Below are positions 54,809 through 64,000 of a stretch of 64,000 nucleotides of DNA, piece by piece. The DNA is taken from positions 5,767,806 to 5,831,805 of the forward strand of contig NW_024037058.1 in the NCBI RefSeq assembly GCF_015706575.1. Direction: 5' to 3'. Source of the DNA: Patiria miniata. Its lineage: Eukaryota; Echinodermata; Asteroidea; Valvatida; Asterinidae. Within the stretch, counting starts at the first letter, position 1, and each line of letters opens with the position of its first letter. A program made the position numbers and the translations under genes. Under the pieces are notes generated by a model, which saw nothing but the letters and a program-made list of their open reading frames with translations, had not been told where the DNA came from and made no database searches.

Positions 54809-56490
54809 CTGGGGGAAGGATCAAACGTCACATTTTACTAATGTAATACTGTAATAATGGTCATGCATGTTTATTTTTGTAAGCATTTTTTGCAGAGCTT
54901 TTAATGCAGTGTTCACATGTTTAAACATTTAGCCAACATCATACAAAGGCTGCTGCTGACAATGCCAAGGACTCATTTTATTATCTCCTGGATTGGAATC
55001 TCCTTGTCATTCCTCGGCTGAGTTGTAATGAGTAACTGTTTTTTGCGACTCGAGTCCAGTTGAGTCATTTGAAGAAGTGACTCGAGTCGAGTCAAATCAT
55101 TTTAAAGAGGGGACTCAAGTCTAGTTGAGTCAAGTTATTAGATCAAGAAGGTCGAGTTGAGTCGAATCGAGTCGAGTCGAGTTAAATATTTAGCTTTAGC
55201 CAATTTGAGTCATGAATATTTGAACACTACATGTATATAACAAATAAAGACAATAGAGAAAGTAATTTGTGTCATAACAGTTTCAAGAAGTGAAACTTTG
55301 ATCCCATCTGGTTTGGCTCTGGGTCTAGAATTGTTTTCGCTGATCGCTGACATCAAAACCAAATTTTGTTTTACAAAGCTGTTTCCAAAAAATGGAGAGT
55401 TTCCATGGTAAGGAATCATTAAGGTCAAGAAGGTAGAGTCGAGTCGAGTCGAGTCAAATATTTAGCTCGAGTTAATTCCAGTCACCAATATTTGAACATT
55501 ATGAACCCAATAAAGACAAGAGAGAAAGTCATGTGTCTCACTGATAGTTTCAAGAAGTGAAACTTTGATCCCATCTGGTTTGGCTTCGGGTCTAAATTTC
55601 TTTTCGCTGATTGCTGACATCACAACCAAATTGCGTTTTACAAAACTGTTTTTCATTAGATAAGCATGATAAGTTTGTATGGTGAGGATAACAGCAAGGT
55701 AAGTTTGCGGTGGCACCATGTGAAATTAATCTCTTTTGTGAGTATGTGATGGTTCTGAAGAGACAGGTATTAACCTCAATGCTACGGCCAGCATGCTCTG
55801 TCCGATGTCAGGAGACTTTTACAGAGTTAACCCCAGATTTCCCTTCCAAAAAACCTGCAATCTGATATGTCTTATGGCTGTTTGTTCTGAATGTGACACA
55901 ACAAACTATCATCACAATCGCAACAAAGAGAATAAAAACAATGGCTGCTTCGGTAAGAAAACTTCTTCATGTTCTTGCAAGAAACTGCAGACTTTTATCA
56001 CTGAGTCTTGAAAATCAAAAATCTATGCCTTAAAACGTAACATCTGTAATGGTTGTTTATAGCAGTGAATTTCACTACATGACAACCGTGTTGAAATGGA
56101 TCTTCTTGTAATTTTATAGTTGGCTTTGCATTGATGTTTTCCTGAAATTATAAACAGATATTGTAAAACCAGAAGTGGCTCGATATAGTCACTGACTGGG
56201 CAAATTCCACTCAGGTTTTAATCTGAGGCTTGATTTTCATTGTGGATTTTCTTGGAGACATTTTAATCTCTTTGGATTTGAAGAGTTTAATTAAATCAAA
56301 TATGGAATCAAGAATTATTTAATCATTCTGTAGTCCAACCTACTCATTTCTTTTGCCCTTCTGTCAATTGGGCGCTTGTCTTTTGTTGTAAAGGGAAACC
56401 ATATTTGAATGAATTTTCAACACGTCACTTCTAATCTTTATGTAAAATTTTTATTTTAGGGCAGCTGCAACCCTCTTTAAAAGGCTTTTA

Positions 56491-57290
56491 TTTTGGATTA
56501 ATTTTGTGCACAAACAAATGCACAATGCAAGGAGACTCCTTCCTAGCATTTACATTATTGATCGCGATAGGGACAGCTAGGAACCAGTTAAACATACGAG
56601 GAGCTAATCATGGTTTGATGGCAAATCATTCAAAATTTCTGGGGTAATTTTTTTAAAACTGAATGTTGGGGGAGCAATTTTCTCCATTTGATGTATCATT
56701 TAGAAGTGAATAAAAAAAAGAAATCCCCCCAAAAAAGTTTTGTTTCCTTGGTAAAACCTTTGATTTCAAGGTAAAACTCGAAAAAGAACACTAATTTAGT
56801 GATGAGTTTCACAAGATCACTTTCAGACCCTAAGACATGAGCTGAAAGTAATTTGATAACAAAGTTGCAATTCTTAAGAAGTACTGTACTCATGTCAAGT
56901 CTCCCCTTTTTTGTAGATATATTGTCTATTTTTTAGTGTCTCGAACTAGACAAGTGATGACATAAAGAAATATTCACATTAAAATAGCCCAACCAGCCTT
57001 AATATATATTTGAAGGCTCCTTGCCCTGGGAATTAAAAAAAAAAGATTTCTTTTCCTGACAAATCCCAATTTTGTGTATTGTATTCTTACTCCCACCCCC
57101 ATCCCCTAAAAAACCACACCCTTTTATTTTGCATCTGCAACCCTCCTAGGAAAAGTTTTTTTTTTGATTACTTTTCAAGCTCTCATAATAGAAAAATAAA
57201 ATATACATTCTTCCATGCTCTCATGAACCGGAATCACCATTGGGCAACAAGTGATTGAAACATATAATATATAATTAATAACAAAATGAG
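56491..57290. other. Intergenic sequence without a supported gene
   Basis: AT-rich with short homopolymers. No recognised element. Confidence 0.5.
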
Positions 57291-57310
57291 GCAAGTTTTG
57301 AGGGCAGTGC

Positions 57311-57316
57311 TTTATT
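57311..57316 (-). terminator. Poly(A) signal behind the exon at 57353-57481
   Basis: AATAAA on the - strand, 37 bases after the stop. Confidence 0.4.
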
Positions 57317-57352
57317 CAAAAGTGAACAAAAAAAATGCTGTACATTTTTTTT

Positions 57353-57481
57353 TCAGGCTGAAATATGAAAATCACCAGGGCTGTTTAGTCCCAAAATAGC
57401 ATCGGTGACTTCTGATTCCATTTTTGTGGGCTGGGGCACCAGGGTCATGGAAACTCTGGCTGCTATTTCTAAACAGGAAAC
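57353..57481 (-). CDS. Possible last exon of an unidentified gene
   Basis: On the - strand an acceptor (CCGATGCAG) is followed by 42 open codons including MTLVPQPTKMESEVTDAILG and a TGA stop. AATAAA follows 37 bases after the stop (57311-57316), so stop and poly(A) signal are placed as in a real 3' exon. I do not recognise the protein, and no upstream exon was found. It could be an old processed or duplicated fragment. Confidence 0.4.
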   Translation of the reverse strand, partial: VSCLEIAARVSMTLVPQPTKMESEVTDAILGLNSPGDFHISA

Positions 57482-57639
57482 CTGCATCGGATGTGAGCAG
57501 AAAGTATCCGGTACAGTACATGTATACACGGACTCCAATAGCTTCTTAAAATAGAACTGGGAATTTACGCACTATGTGCAATCATATGCATTCATGAACA
57601 AGTACAGTGTATTGTATACACATCAAACGTTGTAAACTG

Positions 57640-57714
57640 TCTATGTTGCGCGCCATCTTCCAGAAGGATAGTTTCAAATTTTCTTCTAAAACTAACAAAA
57701 AGACTTCAATTCAG
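57640..57714 (+). promoter_or_regulatory. Proposed promoter and non-coding first exon of TRIM-d
   Basis: GCGCGCCATCTTCCAG carries the same CGCCATCTT word (57651-57659) as the b and c first exons. A CAG|GTAAGA donor follows at 57714/57715. The acceptor at 59196-59197 gives a 1483-bp intron. The rest of the exon is not similar to b and c. Confidence 0.5.
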
Positions 57715-57955
57715 GTAAGATACTTGATGTTGTACTGTGGTTGTGCCCATATTACATGGCATTTGTCAAGAATCTTGGAATAATTGCCAGTACCGGTATG
57801 TGCAGCAATGGTCTTACAAGAGGGAGTAGTTAATGCTCAAATACAATACTCTAGACAAAAATGTCCCTGTTTAGTCTACTGGCTTGAGAGGACTTAACAT
57901 ATCCTTGATCCTACATTTGAACCTCAAATAAAAGTTGAACAAAGAACTTGATCAA

Positions 57956-58022
57956 GTGGGGTTTGAACCTATAACCTGCAGATTACTTGTATAACACTCA
58001 ATTGAGCTATTCCGGACCAGCC
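57956..58022 (-). mobile_element. tRNA-derived SINE-like sequence
   Basis: On the - strand TAGCTCAATTGAG (A-box-like) is followed by GGTTCAAACC (B box) at tRNA spacing. Acceptor-stem pairing is not evident. It lies inside the proposed TRIM-d intron. Confidence 0.5.
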
Positions 58023-59197
58023 CTATGTTGGCGGTTCCCCAGTTTGAAATTGTCTTTGTTCAAGGGGCACTAGACAGAAGCTGTGAATGTGTTTATGCCA
58101 TGCAGCTGGGGATCATGCCCAAAGTCACATTAGCACTGCTTTTTTGGTGTTTTTCTTATCTGTTTCTTCCCCTATAAATGCTTTATCGTGATTTTCCTCA
58201 ATGCTATATTGTATTTTGGTTGTGGCTGACTAGATATAAATGTAAAATATTGTATTCAATGGAACCAAAAAAGGGGAGGGAGGGCCATGCACCTCAGTCA
58301 GCCCGCGCTCCCTTAATGCAACACAAAATTGGGGGTGGGGGGATTAAAAACTACAATTAGTTTCCCCTCCAGAGAGTGGGATCACCCAAAAGCCTCCCTG
58401 TACATTGGAGCTCATCATGTCAATGCTTTGAATTAATAAAATATAAGCCTATAAGCAAAAAGCATTTCACATCATTTTTTTCTAATACAGTATTAATTAA
58501 GAGTAGCTCAATATATTTTTTGTTGTTGTGGGGGGGGGGGGGATTTAAAGAGAGGGGCCGTCCAATTGCAAGTGCCTCTCTGCACATTGGAGTTATGTCA
58601 ATCAACTGAATTAATTACACATTACAATTCATCACCGTTTGCATGAAGAGCCACAGATGTCAAAAATTACAATTTTTTCGATTTTCATTTTTTTCACTAG
58701 TTTGTTTTAAAACACTGTACTTAACCAAAGCAAAACATCATTAATTTCCAAGTTACATTAATGTTGCAAGGGGCAGAAAACTCAATCAATGCATTTTGCA
58801 TTTTCACGAAGAGCCAAATTTTGGCCCCTTGACACGTACAAAACCTATTGCACTAATAGGTATCAAGGTGGGTCAACTGAGATTTTCATTTTCAAAAAAA
58901 GCCACACGTCTTCACTAATTAATTTTCACTAATTAACAACTGTTCTACATACTGAGTTCACATAAAAATTAAGCTTTCATAGAATCATAAGTAGTTTTTT
59001 TTTTGCAGTTTTAGAAGAGGAGAAAATTCTTCTGTGGTTATCTCGAAAACACATTGTCTTGGCTCGATCTTCGTGAACACGGTGATGAATTGATACCCAT
59101 GAACTAAGGAAACAGAACATGTTGACAATGTTGCAGATGATTAATATAATCATTTTATATATTGAAGTCAACCTTTGACACTTTTATCCATTCTTAG
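58023..59197 (+). other. Rest of the proposed TRIM-d 5'-UTR intron
   Basis: Two CTGYACATTGGAG segments at about 58395 and 58580 with G runs (58330-58341, 58531-58542) form a loose direct repeat. Ends in ATTCTTAG at 59190-59197. No gene. Confidence 0.5.
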
Positions 59198-59231
59198 GTT
59201 CAACTCAAAACTTGATTTTCAAGAAGTCAAG

Positions 59232-61214
59232 ATGGCATCTAGTGTTACAGCTCAATCAGTGTTGGAGAAGATTAGTGTGGATCATCTGGAATGCTTCATC
59301 TGCACCAACCGTTTCAGGCAGCCCAAACTGCTGGACTGTTTGCATAGTTTTTGCCTGCAATGCCTCCACGATCTGAGACAGAGCCAAGATTCTAGTGGTA
59401 CTGGTACAAAGCTGACATGTCCTTTGTGCAGACGTGAAACCATGTTGAAAGGGTCTGGGATTGCTGATCTCCCTAATAACTTTGCCTTCAGTGCCATGGT
59501 GGAGGAAGTTACAATGCAGGAAAAGCTACTGGAAGGTCAAGGGTCAGACATCAAATGTCAAGCCTGTGATGAGGAGAATCAGGCTATTTCAAGATGCATG
59601 GACTGTGATCATTTCCTCTGCCAAGAATGTCAAAAGGCACATGGACGAATGACTGCCATGAAATCTCACAAAATCTACACACTGGCTGAACTTCGTTCAG
59701 GAGAGATTGTCTACAAGAGTAAACTTAGAGAAGAAGTTCCCAAATGTGACGAGCATCCAGATCAGAATCTCAATGTCTACTGCAACTCATGTGAGCAAGT
59801 CATATGTACAACATGCTCTGTACTTGATCATGAAAAACACTCACTCACTGGATTACCTGAGGCAGTAGAGAAATGTAAGAAGAAGGTCACAGAAATGGTC
59901 CAAAACAGTGAGAGAAGAAAAACAGAATTGAGCACCACCATAGAAGAGATGTTAAAATCTCGCAAGGATCTGGACACCATGTTTGCCAACACTCAAAAGA
60001 AAATCTCCAAAAAGGCTCAACAGGAGATTACAAAGCTCAAACAGGAGGTTGCAAAGATCAAAAAGGAAGAACAGAAATTGTTGAAAGAGACAAACACGAT
60101 TTATGAAGACAAACTCAAAGCTTTTGAAGCTGTTCAAGCAACCAACAGGAAAGAGGTGACACAGACAGAGCACAAGCTGGAGGAGGTGAACCAACTCATG
60201 AATCAAGCAAGTTGCTATGAGATTCTTGAACTTCAGCAGAAGCTCTTGCATAACCTCAGTGAATTGACAGGGAAACAGCCACAGCAAGTTCCTGACAAGT
60301 TGACCTTCATGGATTTTGAAGAAGGTGACAGGTCACTTGGGAGACTCATTTTGGAGGAAGAACCAAAGGCTGCAGAAAAGCCAACGCCAAGACCTCCAAG
60401 ATCATGTGTGAAGGAGAAATGGGAACTGAAGAGTGAAGCCACGAACATTGGAGTAACACAAACATATATATCACATGTTGCAGCACTCTCTAACAATAAA
60501 ATACTTGTACTATCTAAAAATTATTCTGGAAACAGTGGTGCACTATTCACAGCTTCAATTCCCAATAGTTACCAGGAACCCTTTCCTATCCCACAAAGGC
60601 TACACATCAATGGCCTCACTGATGATGTAAGGTGTATTGCAGTGAGGAAGGATGGCAAACTCCTTGCTCTAGATGGTCGAGTAGTCAAGGTCTTCAACAA
60701 GCAACATCAGCTCCTCCATCAGTTCTCACCAGGTAGAGGGTCAGACAGCCAACCAACATGCCTCGCAGTGGATGACTGTAATCTGATAGCAGTGGGTTAC
60801 AGAGACGAGGATGAGATATCTATACACAACCCAGATGGATCCCTCATCAGGAGACTGCCTGCTCAAATGATTGAGGATTATCTAACAATGCATAATCACC
60901 ACCTCATCTACACAAATTGGCCTAAGGAAAGATTGGTATGTGTAGGCTTTTATGGTGCCAGTCTATCCTCAGTAGACATGACCAGGAACATGCAGGGGGG
61001 TTGCCCTACTGGTGTGAGCTGTGACAGTGATGACAGCATCTATGTTGCTGTGGGCAGATATCAAAAAGGTGATATTCTGCATTACAGTCCTGATGGCAAG
61101 TACATTGGATGTGTGATCAAGGGATGTGGTTATCCACGTGGCATCACATTCACATCAAGTGGTGATCTGGTAGTGGCTGCAGGAGAGTCTGTACAGGTCT
61201 ATCACCGAGTGTAA
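59232..61214 (+). CDS. TRIM-d: RING/B-box/coiled-coil/NHL-type E3 ubiquitin ligase
   Basis: 660 residues. The RING is intact, but a two-residue Thr-Gly insertion (GGTACT duplicated near 59396-59407) moves the last cysteine pair to C63 and C66. Both B-boxes keep their ligands, shifted by two. The coiled coil has two of the heptad units. The NHL-like propeller covers about 425-660; its first blade is closer to TRIM-b than to a or c. The first in-frame ATG after the splice acceptor (59196-59197) is 59232, which supports the equivalent start in the other three genes. The upstream region differs from that of b and c, while the 3' flank resembles that of c. Confidence 0.9.
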   Translation: MASSVTAQSVLEKISVDHLECFICTNRFRQPKLLDCLHSFCLQCLHDLRQSQDSSGTGTKLTCPLCRRETMLKGSGIADLPNNFAFSAMVEEVTMQEKLLEGQGSDIKCQACDEENQAISRCMDCDHFLCQECQKAHGRMTAMKSHKIYTLAELRSGEIVYKSKLREEVPKCDEHPDQNLNVYCNSCEQVICTTCSVLDHEKHSLTGLPEAVEKCKKKVTEMVQNSERRKTELSTTIEEMLKSRKDLDTMFANTQKKISKKAQQEITKLKQEVAKIKKEEQKLLKETNTIYEDKLKAFEAVQATNRKEVTQTEHKLEEVNQLMNQASCYEILELQQKLLHNLSELTGKQPQQVPDKLTFMDFEEGDRSLGRLILEEEPKAAEKPTPRPPRSCVKEKWELKSEATNIGVTQTYISHVAALSNNKILVLSKNYSGNSGALFTASIPNSYQEPFPIPQRLHINGLTDDVRCIAVRKDGKLLALDGRVVKVFNKQHQLLHQFSPGRGSDSQPTCLAVDDCNLIAVGYRDEDEISIHNPDGSLIRRLPAQMIEDYLTMHNHHLIYTNWPKERLVCVGFYGASLSSVDMTRNMQGGCPTGVSCDSDDSIYVAVGRYQKGDILHYSPDGKYIGCVIKGCGYPRGITFTSSGDLVVAAGESVQVYHRV

Positions 61215-61711
61215 GGACAGAATAATTACACCAAGGGAATAGAAAAATAACCTTTCCTAAGAAAAAGTAACAAGAAATAGTGATACTCATGCATGCTTTG
61301 TTCAAACTCAAATTCTCAGGGAGTTTATCCAAAATATTGAAAAACTCCTTTCACATCACTAAACAGAACTGAAATTGGGAAATGTATAGGTATTCCCCTG
61401 CATATAAGCTCACATTAAAAAAGTGATGTGTTTATATGGTTGCTGATGAGTGAAGGATTCTGTGGTAATTACTTGGTTAGTAAACCATTTCTTGGCTATA
61501 ATACCATTTAGCACAGATTGTAATCATAACATAGACTGAAGTGACTAGTTGCCAGTTAGATAAAATCGTGGGCCCTAATCTTGGAAGACAGGGCAAATCC
61601 TTGTACGTACATAATCTTGTTAGAACCATCTTGTTAACCATAATCTTGTTATAACCATTCACACCTCCGGTTTTTATAACAAGTAAAAATGATGATCTTA
61701 CGCTATCTAAG
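61215..61711. other. 3' flank of TRIM-d
   Basis: Partly similar to the TRIM-c flank near 47520. No canonical poly(A) signal close to the stop. No other gene. Confidence 0.5.
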
Positions 61712-62001
61712 CAGTGGTGCACTCAAGGGATGGGGAAGGCCTCGGGAGCTTGAGCCCCAAGAGCCCCCCAGAGGTTGTCATTTTTGGGGGAGGAGGGGGC
61801 CAAATTTTTTTCTAGTCCTACGGTTTGACCTGTATGTGGCCTATTTTAGAGTAGCATAATAGGGGTGCAATTGGCGCCACAAATGTAAAAATTGTCAGCC
61901 GCCCCCCCAAAAAAACCCTCAATTTTGTTCTGCGGCCAAACACATTTGATAAAAAAAAAGTGAGCTCCCCCCCAAAAAGCCAAATCCTTGGTGTGCCACT
62001 G
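61712..62001. mobile_element. hAT-like non-autonomous element
   Basis: Left end CAGTGGTGCACTCAAGGGAT and right end, on the other strand, CAGTGGCACACCAAGGAT. The 8-bp flanks TATCTAAG and TGTCTAAA agree at six of eight bases. 290 bp, no coding capacity. Confidence 0.65.
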
Positions 62002-62179
62002 TGTCTAAAGGGTAGGAACTTGAGGCTAGTTTGATGTTACTAAAAGCTTGGCAAATTTTGCTATTATACATCCAAACTTTGATTTTATTACTTGAAACAG
62101 GTATTATATCTTTCAAAATTATTGAAACTGCAGATTTCTTTGATTTTTTTCAAAAAACTCGTTAGGCCCCCAAAAAAAG

Positions 62180-62529
62180 TCTCCGGTTTCTGGTATGCGC
62201 GCGCATCGCCGTAGCCATGCGTGTCGGCAAAATGAAAAAGTTTTTTTTTTCAATGAAAGATGATGTCTCAAAACCGCCAAACTCACTGGTTTGACTGGAA
62301 TTCTGCTGCTGCGCAATTTCAACGTGTTTTTAGATGGGGTTATGATCGAGAATAAGCTTTATGTGGCCTCTCTGGACTCCCATATATTTGCACTAAGTTT
62401 AGTCGGGCACCATTTGCAGTCATCAGCCGACATTTGAAGCAAATCGAAGCAAAAAAGTCGGGTAAAAAAAAAAAAAAAGCCGCGTCGCCGCACCACTTTT
62501 TGGACAAGCTCCATACCAGAAACCGGAGA
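62180..62529. mobile_element. 350-bp MITE with 18-bp inverted ends
   Basis: TCTCCGGTTTCTGGTATG at the left and its exact complement at the right. Target duplication unclear. Contains poly-T and poly-A runs facing each other. Confidence 0.8.
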
Positions 62530-64000
62530 TAATTCTCACTATTTCTTTTGTACAAATGAAACAAGTCAAGCTCTTGTTGATTTGAATGCAAAGAATTGTG
62601 CAGCAAGGTATCCAATCAAAGCAAGCAGGGTTGAGTGGTGAAGATGAAAACCTGAAATGGTGAAAATGAAAACCTTTTAGTAGCAATGAACTTAAAATGT
62701 GTAAATACAATATTCCAGGACTCACTGGGAAGCAACACAGTGTTTAAACAAATTTGGCTGAATCTTTGTATTCTTAGAGCTTGTCAACATCATTCTTTTG
62801 TTTGCTATCAAATTTCTACCAAAGAATAATCCTATTTTTTTTTAATCTAGTCCAAGAAAATGATGCCACTTTCTTATCCAGTGAGAATTTAAGTTAGTTG
62901 CCAAGTGATTGATTTCATAAACAAGTGCTAATGCACAATAAGCTTGGGCCGTCTTATATGAAAGTCTTGCATGAAATCTATCAAAATGATCCCTGCCAGA
63001 GCAGAGATATACCTACAATCCCGGCCAAAATGGTTGGGACACTTGGAAATAACCTTAGCCCCCAAGGGTCACCCACTCCCCCGGTCAATGTTGTTCATTC
63101 CAGCAGATGGAGCACACACTGCGCAATGAGAGACAACATTGAGCGAAGGCCAGGAAGTTGGGGGCCCAGCGAGTTTTGGCCAGGATGGTAGATTGATGGC
63201 AATGTGTAATAAATACAGCACATAATTATTTTGCCTCCATTTACAAACTTACCATAAACATCTTTCCAAATTGTTACAAACAATTTCTTGAAGTATTTAA
63301 TTTGTTTTGTTTGCAATTTCATCAATGTAAAATTTGGTGGTTATATTTTGTAGGAAACTTAGGGGGCTTATTTTTATTAATTTTTCGGGGACAGACAGAT
63401 CGACCGACCACCGAGTGACATTAAGAAAGCTAGCTCCTGGCAGAGCTTAATAAATAAAATAAAAAAAATTTAAAAAAGACTGTCAAATTTGGTATAAAGC
63501 AACAACTGAGAAGTGCCTTAGATTGAGCAACGTGCATCATAAGAAGTCAGTCATTATCTTATAATTTTATTCATATAATCTAAGTAACAACTGGGATCCA
63601 AGAATAATTGAATTTTGACATGTGGCTCGGCCGATCAAAAGGATATCAGTCTCCATTGACAGGGAAGTTTATATTGTTTATAAAGAACCTATCAATGTAG
63701 CAACAGAATACTCTCTGACCTGGTTATTGGGTAACGAGGTGTATTTATAGTTGCTCTCATTTTACAGGATTTTAAATCAAACAACCATCTTGATGATTTA
63801 TGAGGTTTTAGTTAAGACATGCCAATCTGAATAATTTCACAACATAGGCTAACAGGTTATAAATCTTCTTAGCAGAAACAATTTTTCATTCAAAACCTTC
63901 AGAAGAGTTCACCATTTCAAACAGTGTGACAGACAATGGTCTTCATCAGTGCATAGTGACTGTTTTTAAGAAATAATCATGTTATCACCATATAAACTAT
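62530..64000. other. Distal sequence, partly like the TRIM-c 3' flank
   Basis: 62927-63370 matches 46575-46860 in pieces. A short inverted pair (CCCGGCCAAAA near 63020, TTTTGGCCAGGA near 63175) may mark a small element. A GACAGACAGATCGACCGACC stretch near 63391 resembles the end of a common invertebrate repeat. No gene supported to the window end. Confidence 0.5.

Larger units (their letters stand above)
53188..56490. repeat. Local tandem duplication, two and a half units
   Basis: Unit 1 is 53188-54740. Unit 2 starts at 54741 and is cut short near 55415. A third partial unit, about 55420-56490, matches 53650-54735. Open frames on the - strand (53717-53950, 55210-55428, 55462-55719) recur in the three units, but their differences are mostly non-silent, so I do not call them genes. 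Confidence 0.8.

Noticed and set aside
53717..55719. Three related - strand frames containing MSAISE and GIKVSLLET
   Set aside because: A stop precedes them, no convincing splice borders are shared, and differences between the copies are mostly non-silent.
63018..63188. A small MITE with CCCGGCCAAAA ends
   Set aside because: The arms match for only about 10 bases and no flanking duplication is evident.

Overview
The window looks like nuclear DNA of a marine non-vertebrate deuterostome, most likely an echinoderm; amphioxus is not excluded. Three things point there: introns with GT-AG borders, a lineage-specific cluster of RING/B-box/NHL (TRIM) genes, and a Ty3/Gypsy element of the Gmr1 type, a group described from deuterostomes. 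The DNA is AT-rich, full of dispersed repeats, homopolymer runs and ACATGTAC palindromes, and has one 500-N assembly gap (31501-32000). No rRNA, CRISPR, operon or bacterial signal was seen.

Four intact TRIM-type E3 ligase paralogues lie on the + strand: TRIM-a (208-2184), TRIM-b (16876-18828), TRIM-c (44013-46115) and TRIM-d (59232-61214). Each is coded by one exon that begins at a 3' splice site 40-45 bases before the ATG, so each needs an upstream non-coding first exon. I propose those exons for b (ending 15269), c (ending 42218) and d (ending 57714). Each has CGCCATCTT (the reverse of the YY1-type AAGATGGCG) near its start and a GTAAGA donor, giving introns of 1.48-1.75 kb. A fourth copy of this promoter and first exon (about 25101-25195) has no TRIM gene behind it; a retrotransposon follows instead.

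The rest is a mosaic of segmental duplications. Upstream blocks are shared by b, c and the orphan (about 13085-16818, 24075-25763, 39225-43955). Downstream blocks are shared by a, b and a TRIM-less copy (about 3518-5300, 19452-22013, 50285-52510). A third family is at about 9225-11500 and 33430-39200. The 3' flanks of c and d also resemble each other. Because the blocks are paralogous, many insertions have a visible empty site: a piggyBac-like MITE, a palindromic TA-flanked MITE, a solo LTR and a 386-bp insertion.

Larger mobile elements are a Gmr1-type LTR retrotransposon (25764 into the gap) with integrase upstream of reverse transcriptase, a decayed DIRS-like tyrosine-recombinase element on the - strand (22424-24060), a 954-bp TA-flanked DNA transposon (49329-50282), and a LINE reverse-transcriptase scrap just after the gap. 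Small exon-like islands on the - strand (5133-5228, 53028-53255, 54742-54808, 57353-57481) suggest fragments of other genes I cannot name. Most remaining DNA holds no gene I can support.
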